Shown: in pieces, positions 26,557 through 35,924 of the stretch
Layout: each line of letters starts with the position of its first letter
Position numbering within the stretch: position 1 is the stretch's first letter
Origin: Rhizobium indicum
GTDB lineage: Bacteria; Pseudomonadota; Alphaproteobacteria; Rhizobiales; Rhizobiaceae
Direction: 5' to 3'
DNA length: 64,000 nucleotides
Assembly: GCF_005862305.2 (NCBI RefSeq)
Contig: NZ_CP054026.1
Location: 186,001-250,000, forward strand
Program-made: the position numbers and the translations under genes
The notes under the pieces: generated by a model
What the model saw: the letters and a program-made list of their open reading frames with translations, nothing else
Databases searched by the model: none
What the model was told of the DNA's origin: nothing

Positions 26557-27561
26557 ATGACCAATCCTGCCCCAAGCATCTTGCCCGGCCTCGGGTTTCG
26601 GCAGCGTTTTCCGCTGCTTGCCCTTATCCTCGAGCGCTTCGTGCTCAGTATCGTCCTGCTCTTTGCCGTTTCCATCGTGATCTTCGGCGGTCTGGAAGCC
26701 CTGCCCGGTGATTTTGCCACAACCTATCTCGGTCAGTCGGCGACACCGCAGGCCGTTGCCAATATTCGAGAGGATCTCGGGCTGAACCGCCCGATAACCA
26801 CGCGTTACGTCGAATGGCTCGGCAACGCCGTCCAGGGGGACTTCGGCACCTCCTGGGCCAGCAAGAATTCGGTGAGCGAACAGATCGGCAAGCGCCTTGG
26901 CAATTCGCTCTTCCTGGCGGGTTTCGCAGCCGTGATATCGGTGCCGCTCGCCGTTGGGCTCGGCATGCTGTCGGTGCATTTCCGCAATCGCCTGCCGGAT
27001 AAGATCATCAACGTCATCTCGCTGGCGGCGATCTCGCTGCCGGAATTCTTCGTCGGCTACCTGCTGATCCTGTTCTTCGCGGTGAAATTCGGCGTGGCCA
27101 CCTTTCCGGCGACGGTCTATGACAGCATGGGTTTCGTCGAGCGATTGAAAGCAATCGCGCTGCCGACGGCGACCCTCGTGCTCGTCGTACTCGCGCATAT
27201 GATGCGCATGACGCGGGCGGCAATCCTCTCCGTCATGTCGTCGGCCTATATGGAGACCGCAGAGCTGAAAGGCCTTGGCGCCTTCCGCTCGATCGTCAAG
27301 CATGCCGCCCCCAATGCGCTCGCGCCGATCATCAACGTCATCGCATTGACGCTTGCCTATCTCGTGGTCGGCGTCGTTGTTGTCGAAGTGGTCTTCGTCT
27401 ATCCCGGCATGGGGCAGTATATGGTCGATGCGGTCACCGTGCGCGACATGCCTGTCGTTCAGGCCTGCGGCCTGATCTTCGCGGCTGTCTATATCTTCCT
27501 CAACATGACCGCCGATATTCTCGCGATTATCGCCAATCCCAGGCTGAGGCATCCGCGATGA
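26557..27561 (+). CDS. Peptide-type ABC importer, permease 1 (DppB-like)
   Basis: About 334 residues. An N-terminal helix near 25-47 (FVLSIVLLFAVSIVIFGGLE) is followed by a periplasmic loop with LPGDFATTYLGQ and LGLNRPITTRYVEWL, the DppB/OppB hallmark. Five more helices flank the EAA loop TAELKGLGAFRSIVKHAAPNA. It forms the channel with the next gene product. The stop overlaps the next start by four bases (ATGA). Transport of an oligopeptide-sized solute across the inner membrane is the family role. Confidence 0.93.
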   Translation: MTNPAPSILPGLGFRQRFPLLALILERFVLSIVLLFAVSIVIFGGLEALPGDFATTYLGQSATPQAVANIREDLGLNRPITTRYVEWLGNAVQGDFGTSWASKNSVSEQIGKRLGNSLFLAGFAAVISVPLAVGLGMLSVHFRNRLPDKIINVISLAAISLPEFFVGYLLILFFAVKFGVATFPATVYDSMGFVERLKAIALPTATLVLVVLAHMMRMTRAAILSVMSSAYMETAELKGLGAFRSIVKHAAPNALAPIINVIALTLAYLVVGVVVVEVVFVYPGMGQYMVDAVTVRDMPVVQACGLIFAAVYIFLNMTADILAIIANPRLRHPR

Positions 27562-28385
27562 GATTGAGAGACATCCCCATCACCGCCTGGATCGGCATGG
27601 CCGGTATCGCCATCGCCTTTATATTCGCGATCTTTGCTCCCTGGCTCGCCCCCTATGGCGAGACGCAGGTCGTCGGCGACGTCTGGCAGTTGCCTGATGA
27701 TCAATATATCTTCGGTCTCGACAATCTCGGCCGCGACATCTTCTCGCGGCTGATCTACGGCGCACGCACGACGCTGCTGGTCGCGTCCGCCGCCACCGTC
27801 ATCTCGTTCTCGCTCGGCATCATCCTGAGCTTCACGGCTGCCGTCTCGCGCGGCGTGGTCGACACCGTCCTCTCTCGCTTCAACGATTTGATGATGTCGA
27901 TCCCGACGCTGATCTTCGCACTCGTGGTCCTGGCGGTGCTACCGCAAAACATGGTCGTGCTGATCCTTGTCATGGCGATCCTCGATTCCACCCGCGTCTA
28001 CCGTCTCGGCCGTGCCGTGGCGCTCGATGTCGCGGTGATGGAATTCGTCGAGGCGGCAACGCTGCGCGGCGAAGGCAAGCTCTGGATCATCTTCCGCGAA
28101 ATCCTGCCCAACACGCTGTCGCCGCTGCTGGCCGAATTCGGGCTGCGCTTCGCCTTCTCGATCCTGTTCCTCTCGACGCTTTCCTTCCTCGGCCTCGGCA
28201 TTCAGCCGCCTGCGGCCGATTGGGGCGGCATGGTCAAGGACAACAAGGACGGCATCATCTTCGGTATCTCGGCAGCGCTGGTGCCGGGCACGGCGATCGC
28301 GACACTTGCCGTCTGCGTCAACCTCGTCGTCGACTGGCTCCTGAAACGCACATCCAGCCTCAAGGGAGGGCGCGGCGATGCCTGA
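27558..28385 (+). CDS. Peptide-type ABC importer, permease 2 (DppC-like)
   Basis: About 275 residues. An N-terminal helix and the periplasmic FGLDNLGRDIFSRLIYGARTT motif typical of DppC/OppC are present, with the EAA-type loop EAATLRGEGKLWIIFREILPN and the closing FLSTLSFLGLGIQPPAADWG. Both ends are coupled: ATGA with permease 1, and an 8-base overlap with the ATPase gene. It pairs with permease 1 in the membrane. Confidence 0.93.
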   Translation: MRLRDIPITAWIGMAGIAIAFIFAIFAPWLAPYGETQVVGDVWQLPDDQYIFGLDNLGRDIFSRLIYGARTTLLVASAATVISFSLGIILSFTAAVSRGVVDTVLSRFNDLMMSIPTLIFALVVLAVLPQNMVVLILVMAILDSTRVYRLGRAVALDVAVMEFVEAATLRGEGKLWIIFREILPNTLSPLLAEFGLRFAFSILFLSTLSFLGLGIQPPAADWGGMVKDNKDGIIFGISAALVPGTAIATLAVCVNLVVDWLLKRTSSLKGGRGDA

Positions 28386-30009
28386 GCTTCTTTCCGTTCG
28401 CAATCTGAAGATCGAAGCAACCAGCTATCCGCCAGGTGAACCGCCGAAGCGAGTGACGATCGTCGACGGGGTTTCCTTCGACCTGCAGAAGGGCAAAGTC
28501 CTCGGACTGATCGGGGAATCGGGCGCCGGTAAGTCGACGATCGGCCTTTCCGCACTGGCCTATGGCCGGGGCGGCGCCGAAATCACCGGCGGCGAGGTGC
28601 GGCTCGATGGCGCCGATATCCTGGCGCTCGGCAAGAACGGCATCCGAAAAATTCGCGGCGCACGAGTCTGCTATGTCGCGCAATCGGCGGCGGCCGCCTT
28701 CAATCCGGCCCACAGGCTCGGCGATCAGGTGATCGAAGCCTCGGTCAAACATGGTTTGATGAGCAAAGACGAGGCGCGCAAACGGGCGCTTTATCTGTTC
28801 GGGGTTCTCGGCCTGCCCAATCCCGAAACGTTCGGCGAGCGCTTTCCCCACCAGGTCTCCGGCGGCCAGCTGCAGCGGGCGATGACGGCGATGGCGCTCT
28901 GCTCCAACCCTGAGCTCATCGTCTTCGACGAACCGACCACGGCGCTCGACGTCACCACGCAGATCGACGTGCTGGCGGCGATCAAGTATGCCATCGAGGA
29001 AACGCACACCGCCGCCCTCTACATCACCCATGACCTTGCCGTCGTCGCCCAGATCTCGGACGACATCATGGTCCTGCGTTATGGCAAGCAGGTAGAATAT
29101 GGCAGTGTCCAGCAGATCATCGAGGCGCCGCGGGAGGATTATACCCGCGCCCTCGTCAATGTCAGGCAGGCCTACCGCGAGGAGGCGGCCGACCAGTCTG
29201 CAGCACTTCTCAAGGTGGAAAATGTCAGTGCTGAATATTCCAACGGCTTCAAAGTGCTGCACGATGTCACGCTGCACGTGCCGAAGGGGCAGACGCTCGC
29301 GGTCGTCGGCGAATCCGGCTCGGGCAAATCGACCCTGGCGCGCGTCATTACCGGCCTGTTGCCGCCGAGCAATGGGCGTATCATCTTTGACGGCAAGCCG
29401 CTGATGCCTGATCTGAAGAGCCGGCCGAATGACGATCTGAGGCGTATCCAGTTGATCTACCAGATGGCCGATACGGCGATGAACCCGCGGCAGACGGTCC
29501 GCGACATCATCGGCCGCCCGCTGACCTTCTATTATGGCCTCAGAGGTGCCGAGAAGACCGCCCGGGTGAAGGAACTGCTCGACCAGATCGAAATGGGCAA
29601 GGGTTTCGTCGACCGCTACCCGGCCGAACTCTCCGGCGGCCAGAAGCAGCGTGTGGCGATCGCGAGAGCGCTTGCCGCCAAGCCCGAACTCATCCTCTGC
29701 GACGAGCCGACCTCGGCGCTCGATCCGTTGGTGGCGGAGGGTATCCTCAAGCTGCTCCTACGCCTGCAGCAAGAGGAACAGCTGTCCTATGTCTTCATTA
29801 CCCACGACATCGCGATCGTGCGGGCGATTGCCGACAGCGTGGCGGTGATGCATCGCGGCAAGCTGGTGCGGTTCGGCCCAAAATCGACGGCGCTGTCACC
29901 GCCCTTTGACGATTACACCGATCTGCTGTTGAAATCCGTACCGGAAATGGAAATCGGCTGGCTGGAACGGGTGCTTGCCACGCGTCGCATGGAAAGCGCC
30001 GGCAACTGA
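28378..30009 (+). CDS. Peptide-type ABC importer, fused double ATPase (DppDF-like)
   Basis: About 543 residues with two complete nucleotide-binding domains in one chain. The first has Walker A GESGAGKST, signature VSGGQLQRAMTAMAL and Walker B LIVFDEPTTALD. The second, from about residue 280, has GESGSGKST, LSGGQKQRVAIARAL and [13 protein letters not shown]. The usual DppD and DppF are separate, so this is the fused form seen in some rhizobial importers. The gene begins 8 bases before the permease 2 stop. It supplies both ATPase sites for the heterodimeric channel. Confidence 0.93.
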   Translation: MPELLSVRNLKIEATSYPPGEPPKRVTIVDGVSFDLQKGKVLGLIGESGAGKSTIGLSALAYGRGGAEITGGEVRLDGADILALGKNGIRKIRGARVCYVAQSAAAAFNPAHRLGDQVIEASVKHGLMSKDEARKRALYLFGVLGLPNPETFGERFPHQVSGGQLQRAMTAMALCSNPELIVFDEPTTALDVTTQIDVLAAIKYAIEETHTAALYITHDLAVVAQISDDIMVLRYGKQVEYGSVQQIIEAPREDYTRALVNVRQAYREEAADQSAALLKVENVSAEYSNGFKVLHDVTLHVPKGQTLAVVGESGSGKSTLARVITGLLPPSNGRIIFDGKPLMPDLKSRPNDDLRRIQLIYQMADTAMNPRQTVRDIIGRPLTFYYGLRGAEKTARVKELLDQIEMGKGFVDRYPAELSGGQKQRVAIARALAAKPELILCDEPTSALDPLVAEGILKLLLRLQQEEQLSYVFITHDIAIVRAIADSVAVMHRGKLVRFGPKSTALSPPFDDYTDLLLKSVPEMEIGWLERVLATRRMESAGN

Positions 30010-30076
30010 CTTGACTAGGTGACTTGACGAGGGGGGCAGAACCCTCGTCTCATGCAATGTGCATCAAGGAATGAGC

Positions 30077-32080
30077 ATGACCTCGCGCGGCTTCACCACC
30101 ATCGAGAATGAATGGATTACGCTGAAGGATGGGACGCGGCTTGCCGCGCGCATCTGGATGCCGGATGGCGTGGAAGAAGATCCCGTTCCCGCCGTCTTTG
30201 AATTCCTGCCCTATCGCAAGCGTGACGGAACCAGCCTGCGGGACGAGTCGACCTATCCGATATTCGCGGCGGCAGGCATTGCCGGCGTGCGCGTCGATAT
30301 CCGTGGATCCGGAGAATCCGACGGTGTCATCGACGGCGAATATACCGAATGCGAGCTTGCCAATGCCTGCGAGTTGATTGCCTGGATTGCCGCGCAGCCA
30401 TGGTCGAACGGCGCGGTCGGCATGATGGGCATCTCCTGGGGCGGTTTCAACAGCCTGCAGGTCGCGGCATTGCGGCCGCCGGCGCTGAAGGCCGTCATCT
30501 CGATCGCCTCGACCGTCGACCGCTACAATGACGATATCCACTACAAGAACGGCTGCCATCTCTCCGCCCAGCTCTCATGGGCGGCAACGATGCTCGGTTA
30601 CCAGTCGCGGCCGCCCGACCCGGCACTTGTCGGCGAACGCTGGAAGCAGATGTGGCTGGAACGCCTGGCAGGCGAACCCTTCTTTATGGAGGAGTGGCTG
30701 GCCCACCAGCGGCGCGACGATTTCTGGCGTCATGGCTCGATCTCAGAGGATTTTTCGGGCGTGGAAATCCCGACGCTGGTGATCGCCGGCTGGGCCGACG
30801 GCTACCGCAATACCCCTCTGATGGCGGTCGAAGGCCTGGGCGGCAAGGCGAAAGCGCTGATCGGCCCCTGGGTCCACAAATATCCGCATTTCGCCTGGCC
30901 GAAGCCGCGCACCGATTTTCATGGCGAGGCGATTGCCTGGTGGAACAGATGGCTGCGAGGTGAGGACAATGGGATCGATAGGCTGCCGCAGGCCCGCGCC
31001 TATATTCTCGACGCCATCCGCCCTGCCCCGCGACGCGACAGCGATCCAGGTTTCTGGGTCGCCAAGGACGTCTGGTCGCCGCCGCAGATGCAGTGCTTCT
31101 ATGTCGAGCAGTTCGGCAAGCTGACGGAAGGCATGCCGATTCCGCACGCGCCCGAACATCCCGTCTATCTCAGCTCTCCGCTCGACACCGGGACGGCATC
31201 GGGTGAATATTTCACCCTGAAACCCGACGCGGAAATGGCGATCGATCAACGCTCGGACGATGCCGGCTCGCTGGTCTTCGATACGATGCCGCTTGCGAGG
31301 GATCACGACTATCTCGGCCGGCCCGTGCTCACGCTTGCGCTGCGCTCCCGGGCGGTGGGTGGAAATCTCTGCGCCCGGCTCGTCGATGTCCATCCGGATG
31401 GCACGGCGACGCGTGTCGCCTTCGGCGTCGTCAATCTCACCCACCGGGACGGCAATGCAGATCCCAAGCCGCTGATACCAGGCGAAAGGGTGCCGATCCG
31501 GCTCGTGCTCGATGCTTGCGGTTATCGCTTCCGCAAGGGGCATCGCATCTGCCTTTCGCTTTCCACGTCCTATTGGCCGATGATCCTGCCGCCGCCTGAT
31601 GACGACGGCATCGACATCGATATCGCGGCACTCGGCCTGGGGCTGCCGATGCTCGGCGAGCACCAGCGGATCGACATCAAGGAACCGGCCAATCCCGATC
31701 CGCTGCCGAAATACATCGAGCACGCGGCCGCCACGACCAAGCGGCAGGTCGTCCGCGATCTCTCGGCCAATCGAACGGAGTATCATATCCACGAGGATAC
31801 CGGGCTCACCGAACATCCTGAGACAGGTCTCTCGACCCGGCAATTGCGGGAGGAAATCTGGTCGATTTCACCCGATGATCCGCTGTCGATGACCGGGACA
31901 TCGACCTGGACTTGCGACATGCGCCGCCCCGGCTGGTTCGCCCGCACGGTCGCAACCGCGCGCATTGCCTGCACCGGAACCGAGTGGATCATCAGTGCTG
32001 TCGTCACCGCCTTCGAGGGCGACGTGCAGATCTTCGAAAAGGTCTTTGTGGAAAAGCGGATCGCGCGCGACCTGATGTGA
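30077..32080 (+). CDS. CocE/NonD-family hydrolase (X-Pro dipeptidyl-peptidase-like serine esterase/peptidase)
   Basis: About 667 residues. The alpha/beta hydrolase core has oxyanion-region FEFLPYRKRDGT, nucleophile elbow GISWGGFN with Ser near 120, and IAGWADGYRN carrying the Asp. A C-terminal jelly roll runs from about residue 390 (VFDTMPLARDHDYLGRPVL). CocE enzymes cleave esters such as cocaine; relatives cleave peptides or amides. There is no signal peptide, so it is cytoplasmic. It follows the importer by 67 bases and is likely co-transcribed, so it probably opens the imported compound. ATG 30077 is preferred over ATG 30071 because AAGGA is better spaced. Confidence 0.9.
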   Translation: MTSRGFTTIENEWITLKDGTRLAARIWMPDGVEEDPVPAVFEFLPYRKRDGTSLRDESTYPIFAAAGIAGVRVDIRGSGESDGVIDGEYTECELANACELIAWIAAQPWSNGAVGMMGISWGGFNSLQVAALRPPALKAVISIASTVDRYNDDIHYKNGCHLSAQLSWAATMLGYQSRPPDPALVGERWKQMWLERLAGEPFFMEEWLAHQRRDDFWRHGSISEDFSGVEIPTLVIAGWADGYRNTPLMAVEGLGGKAKALIGPWVHKYPHFAWPKPRTDFHGEAIAWWNRWLRGEDNGIDRLPQARAYILDAIRPAPRRDSDPGFWVAKDVWSPPQMQCFYVEQFGKLTEGMPIPHAPEHPVYLSSPLDTGTASGEYFTLKPDAEMAIDQRSDDAGSLVFDTMPLARDHDYLGRPVLTLALRSRAVGGNLCARLVDVHPDGTATRVAFGVVNLTHRDGNADPKPLIPGERVPIRLVLDACGYRFRKGHRICLSLSTSYWPMILPPPDDDGIDIDIAALGLGLPMLGEHQRIDIKEPANPDPLPKYIEHAAATTKRQVVRDLSANRTEYHIHEDTGLTEHPETGLSTRQLREEIWSISPDDPLSMTGTSTWTCDMRRPGWFARTVATARIACTGTEWIISAVVTAFEGDVQIFEKVFVEKRIARDLM

Positions 32081-32083
32081 CCA

Positions 32084-32995
32084 TCAGGTCGCCGCAAAAC
32101 GCCTTGTGGCCTCGCAGACGGCACGAAAGCCGTCGCGTGCGCCGTCGCTCATGTGGCGGGCGCGCAGCCACGCGTGCACCATCTGCGGCTCCTCCCGGAA
32201 CCAGACGTCGACGCCCTCCGCGGTGAGCCGGGCGGCATAGTGCCGGCCGTCGTCCCGGAGCGGATCGAAGTGCGCGACCGTGATGAAGGCCGGCGGCAGC
32301 CCGGCAAGCGTAGCCGCATGCAGCGGCTCGGCGATCTCGTTGCCTGTCGGTGCCTGCAGGATCTCGCGGTAATAGGCGACATCCGCCGTCGTCAGGCCCG
32401 GCGCCGCGGCCATTTCGACATAGGAGCCTGCAGCAAGGTCACCGCCGAGCGCCGGATAGATCAGGACTTGGCCGACGACGCCGGACAGGTCCTCGTCGCG
32501 CGCCCGCAATGCAAGGCCCGCCGCCAGATTGGCCCCGGCGCTATCGCCGATCAGCACGACCTTGCTGTTGGCGGAGAGCAGATGCTTCAACACGGTAAAG
32601 CCGTCATCCGTCTGCGCCGGCCAGCGATATTCTGGGGCCAGCCGGTAATCGACCGAAACAAGTTCCGCGCCGGCAAAATCGGCGATCTCGGCGCAGATGG
32701 CATGATGGCTCTCGAGCGAACCGACAACGAAGCCGCCGCCATGAAGATAGAGCAGAATGGTGCGCGTGCTGATCTTCCGCGGACGGTAACGCCGGATCGG
32801 TATGCGCTGGAGCATGCCGTCCGCAAAGATCATCTCCGGGGGCAGCGGACGGTCAAAGCGCGCGCAAAGAGCGTCGTACCAATGTCGCTGCTGTTCGATC
32901 GATGCTTGAACGGCGTCTGGCGGATAGAAGGAATCGCAAGTCGCCAGAAACTGCAGGATGCCCCTTTCAGTGGGGACAGGCGGTTGAGCGGACAT
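32084..32995 (-). CDS. Alpha/beta hydrolase of the hormone-sensitive-lipase (HSL) family
   Basis: About 303 residues. HGGGFVVGS at about 85-93 forms the oxyanion hole, GDSAGAN has nucleophile Ser152, and the acid and base are in HFDPLRDDG and MVHAWL. VDYRLAPEYRWPAQTDDG is the standard HSL signature. Members hydrolyse short-chain esters. It converges with the CocE-type gene across only 3 bases. In Pseudomonas an alpha/beta hydrolase releases carnitine from short acylcarnitines, so this enzyme and its neighbour are candidates for that role here. The start at 32995 fits the N-terminus; extension to 33175 is rejected. Confidence 0.9.
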   Translation of the reverse strand: MSAQPPVPTERGILQFLATCDSFYPPDAVQASIEQQRHWYDALCARFDRPLPPEMIFADGMLQRIPIRRYRPRKISTRTILLYLHGGGFVVGSLESHHAICAEIADFAGAELVSVDYRLAPEYRWPAQTDDGFTVLKHLLSANSKVVLIGDSAGANLAAGLALRARDEDLSGVVGQVLIYPALGGDLAAGSYVEMAAAPGLTTADVAYYREILQAPTGNEIAEPLHAATLAGLPPAFITVAHFDPLRDDGRHYAARLTAEGVDVWFREEPQMVHAWLRARHMSDGARDGFRAVCEATRRFAAT

Positions 32996-33219
32996 GGAGG
33001 TCCTTTCGCGATTTGGGACATGACAGGTCATGTCCCTGGCCGACTCTATCTTCATCATGCGCCTTTGTGACGGAGCCGATCTGTCTGGCCGCGACCCATG
33101 AATGTCGCGGCTTTTAAAATTCCCAATAATTTTTTCGTCGCGGACCCAAGGAAAGCCATCCGAGAAACGTCTCAATCTCGAAATAGCATCTTGCTGGTCG
33201 GTTTGGGGTAGGTGCGGAA

Positions 33220-33744
33220 TTGGATGCGGAGCTCATAGAACGAGCGCAGGGCGGTGACCGGGAGGCCTTCGGGCAACTGGTCTCGCGCCATTATGATTTC
33301 GTCCATGCGACGGCGTGGCGTTGGTCGGGCAGTTCCACCGATGCCGACGACATCGCCCAGGAGGTCTGCGTCAAGCTCGGCGCGGCGATCCGCAGCTTTC
33401 GCGGCGCCAGCCGCTTCAGGACATGGCTCTATACGCTGACGCTCAACGCCGCCCGCGACCATAGACGCAAGCTTGCACGAGAGGAGCAGACATTCCGCGC
33501 CTACGCCGCCGAACCGCAGCAGGATGCGCCGGCCGGAAATGACGATGAGCTATCGAGCGAATTATGGGCAGCCGTGCGCGCCTTGCCGGAAAGGCAATGC
33601 GACGCGGTGCTGCTCGTTTACGGCGAGGGTCTCAGCCATTCGGCTGCCGCCGATGTCATGGGCTGCTCGGAGGCGACCGTATCCTGGCAGGTCCATGAGG
33701 CGCGCAAGAGGCTGAAGACCGTGCTCGGCAAGGAAGAGGTATGA
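33220..33744 (+). CDS. ECF-type RNA polymerase sigma factor
   Basis: About 174 residues. Sigma region 2 is at about 10-75 (GQLVSRHYDFVHATAWRW, DADDIAQEVCVKLG, FRTWLYTLTLNAARDHRRK). Region 4 is at about 115-165 (VRALPERQCDAVLLVYGEGL, AADVMGCSEATVSWQVHEARKR in parts). The start appears to be TTG at 33220. The stop overlaps the ATG of the membrane VWA protein (ATGA), so the two are translationally coupled, an arrangement typical of a sigma factor with its membrane-bound controller. No upstream promoter with the usual GAAC motif was identified with certainty. Confidence 0.9.
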   Translation: MDAELIERAQGGDREAFGQLVSRHYDFVHATAWRWSGSSTDADDIAQEVCVKLGAAIRSFRGASRFRTWLYTLTLNAARDHRRKLAREEQTFRAYAAEPQQDAPAGNDDELSSELWAAVRALPERQCDAVLLVYGEGLSHSAAADVMGCSEATVSWQVHEARKRLKTVLGKEEV

Positions 33745-35867
33745 CCGTGGACAAGGAACTCGAAAAGCTCTCCCGCCTGACACCGCCGGCAGCGACGCCG
33801 GAGGCGCGTGCGCGTGCGCTTACTGCCGCGATGCAGGCCTTCGATACCGCAGAAAATAATGCGCCGGCCGCCCAAGGAAATGCGAAAGGCTGGCGTCAAA
33901 GCTCCATCATCAACTGGATATGGAGCCCTGCCATGAACAAGAAATTCCTCGCCGGTTCAGCCCTAGCGACGCTGCTCGTCATTCCGGCCGCCGGTTACCT
34001 GGCGATCGAGCTGACCCGCAACGGATCGCCGATCGTCGATCAGACAGAGATCGCCGGCAACCTTTCGAAAAGTGAGGCGTCGAAACAACGGGCCGCAACT
34101 GCCGGTCAGCCGGTCACGGTCGCGCCGCAAACACCGGCCGGGAACAACAGCCTGGATGAGCAATCTGTCGCTGTCGCGCAAGCCCCGCAGGACAAGGAGG
34201 CGCCGGCACTCGCGAAACCCGATTCGTCGCGGACATCCGAATTCGATGCCAACGACTTCGCCGCTCTCACGAACAAGCCGGAGGGTTCTGCCGCGGCACT
34301 CGGGGCGGCCAAACGCGCTGTGCCGGCCGCTCCCGGCATCGTCCCCCAGCGGCAGCTTGCCGAACCGATGGCTGCCATCGCCCCTTCGCCTACTCCGCCT
34401 GCGGAGGGGGATGCCCAGATTCAGCTCGATTCCAATCGCGAGCGGTTTGCCAATGCTGCGGCAAATCCGATCAAGAGCGTGGCGACGGATCCGGTCTCGA
34501 CCTTCTCCGCGGATGTCGACAGCGCGTCCTATGCCTTCGTCCGCCGGTCGTTGACCGGCGGGGCACTGCCCGACCCGCAATCGGTCCGCGTCGAAGAGAT
34601 GATCAATTATTTCCCCTATGACTGGCCGGGCCCTGACAATGCCGATCAGCCTTTCAAGGCGACAGTGACCGTGATGCCGACCCCGTGGAACCACGACACG
34701 GAATTGATGCATGTGGCGATCAAGGGCTATGACATCGCGCCGGCGACCACGCCGCATGCCAATCTGGTCTTCCTGATCGACGTGTCCGGCTCGATGGACG
34801 AGCCGGACAAACTGCCGCTTCTCAAGAGCGCCTTCCGGCTTCTGGTCAACAAGCTGAAGGCCGACGACACCGTCTCGATCGTCACCTATGCCGGCAATGC
34901 CGGCACCGTGCTCTCGCCGACACGGGTGGCGGAGAAATCGAAGATCCTGTCGGCGATCGACAGGCTGGAGCCCGGAGGTTCGACCGGCGGCGCCGAAGGC
35001 ATCGAGGCGGCTTACGATCTTGCCAAGCAGGCCTTCGTCAAGGACGGCGTCAACCGGGTGATGCTGGCGACCGATGGCGACTTCAATGTCGGCCCGTCGA
35101 GCGATGAGGACCTGAAGCGCATCATCGAGGAGAGACGCAAGGACGGCATCTTCCTCACCGTTCTCGGCTTCGGGCGGGGCAATCTCAACGATTCTCTGAT
35201 GCAGACGCTGGCGCAGAACGGCAACGGCAGTGCTGCCTATATCGACACCTTGGCCGAGGCGCAAAAGACGCTGGTCGAAGAGGCCGGATCGACGCTGTTT
35301 CCGATCGCCAGCGACGTTAAGTTTCAGGTCGAGTTCAACCCGGAACGGATCGCCGAATACCGCTTGATCGGTTACGAGACGCGGGCGCTGAAGCGCGAGG
35401 ATTTCAACAATGACCGTGTCGATGCCGGCGATATCGGCTCCGGCCACAGCGTCACGGCGATTTACGAGATTACGCCCAAGGGAAGCCCCGCGGTGATGAA
35501 TGATGACCTGCGCTATGGCGCAGCCAATAAGGCGGCCGCCGCGGCGGCCGACAGCGCCCATCACGGCGAACTTGCCTTCGTCAAGATGCGCTACAAGCGG
35601 CCGGGCGAGGACAAGAGCGTCCTCATCACCACGCCTGTCGACGATAGCAACGCAGTCGCCACCGTCGATGCCGCGCCGCAAGATGTCCGCTTCTCGGTGG
35701 CCGTTGCAGCCTTCGGCCAGAAACTCAGCCATGTCGCGGCCGTCGATTCCTATTCCTACCAGGCGATTGCCGCTCTCGCCGCGGCATCGCGAGGAACGGA
35801 TGCCTTCGGCTACAGGTCGGATTTCCTCAGCCTCGTTCGGCTGGCGGACGGCCTCAGTCAACGGTGA
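33741..35867 (+). CDS. Membrane-anchored von Willebrand factor A protein, partner of the ECF sigma factor
   Basis: About 708 residues. A cytoplasmic N-terminal segment of about 68 residues is followed by one transmembrane helix (about 69-90, FLAGSALATLLVIPAAGYLA), a low-complexity Ala/Pro linker to about residue 230, a conserved region around DPVSTFSADVDSASYAFVRR, and a VWA domain. The MIDAS motif LIDVSGSMD has its Asp at residue 347. A C-terminal YfbK-type extension ends DAFGYRSDFLSLVRLAD. The N-terminal segment coupled to a sigma factor suggests an anti-sigma function with an external metal-dependent adhesion domain; that role is inference. A hairpin terminator follows. Confidence 0.88.
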   Translation: MTVDKELEKLSRLTPPAATPEARARALTAAMQAFDTAENNAPAAQGNAKGWRQSSIINWIWSPAMNKKFLAGSALATLLVIPAAGYLAIELTRNGSPIVDQTEIAGNLSKSEASKQRAATAGQPVTVAPQTPAGNNSLDEQSVAVAQAPQDKEAPALAKPDSSRTSEFDANDFAALTNKPEGSAAALGAAKRAVPAAPGIVPQRQLAEPMAAIAPSPTPPAEGDAQIQLDSNRERFANAAANPIKSVATDPVSTFSADVDSASYAFVRRSLTGGALPDPQSVRVEEMINYFPYDWPGPDNADQPFKATVTVMPTPWNHDTELMHVAIKGYDIAPATTPHANLVFLIDVSGSMDEPDKLPLLKSAFRLLVNKLKADDTVSIVTYAGNAGTVLSPTRVAEKSKILSAIDRLEPGGSTGGAEGIEAAYDLAKQAFVKDGVNRVMLATDGDFNVGPSSDEDLKRIIEERRKDGIFLTVLGFGRGNLNDSLMQTLAQNGNGSAAYIDTLAEAQKTLVEEAGSTLFPIASDVKFQVEFNPERIAEYRLIGYETRALKREDFNNDRVDAGDIGSGHSVTAIYEITPKGSPAVMNDDLRYGAANKAAAAAADSAHHGELAFVKMRYKRPGEDKSVLITTPVDDSNAVATVDAAPQDVRFSVAVAAFGQKLSHVAAVDSYSYQAIAALAAASRGTDAFGYRSDFLSLVRLADGLSQR

Positions 35868-35886
35868 GGCAAGAGGCACAAAATGA

Positions 35887-35911
35887 GAGGCCGTCCTAAA
35901 AGGGCGGCCTC
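35887..35911. terminator. Bidirectional hairpin between VWA gene and SMP-30 gene
   Basis: GAGGCCGTCCT (35887-35897) pairs with AGGGCGGCCTC (35901-35911), 11 pairs including one G-U, around a 3-base AAA loop. It lies between two convergent stops. Confidence 0.7.
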
Positions 35912-35924
35912 GGCTCTTCAACGA

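Noticed and set aside
25963..27552. 529-codon minus-strand frame opposite the peptide binding protein and permease
   Set aside because: Antisense to two well-supported genes and shows no domain pattern.
33963..35921. 652-codon minus-strand frame opposite the VWA gene
   Set aside because: Rich in Arg, Asp and His with no recognisable domain; the sense gene has a clear transmembrane helix and MIDAS motif.
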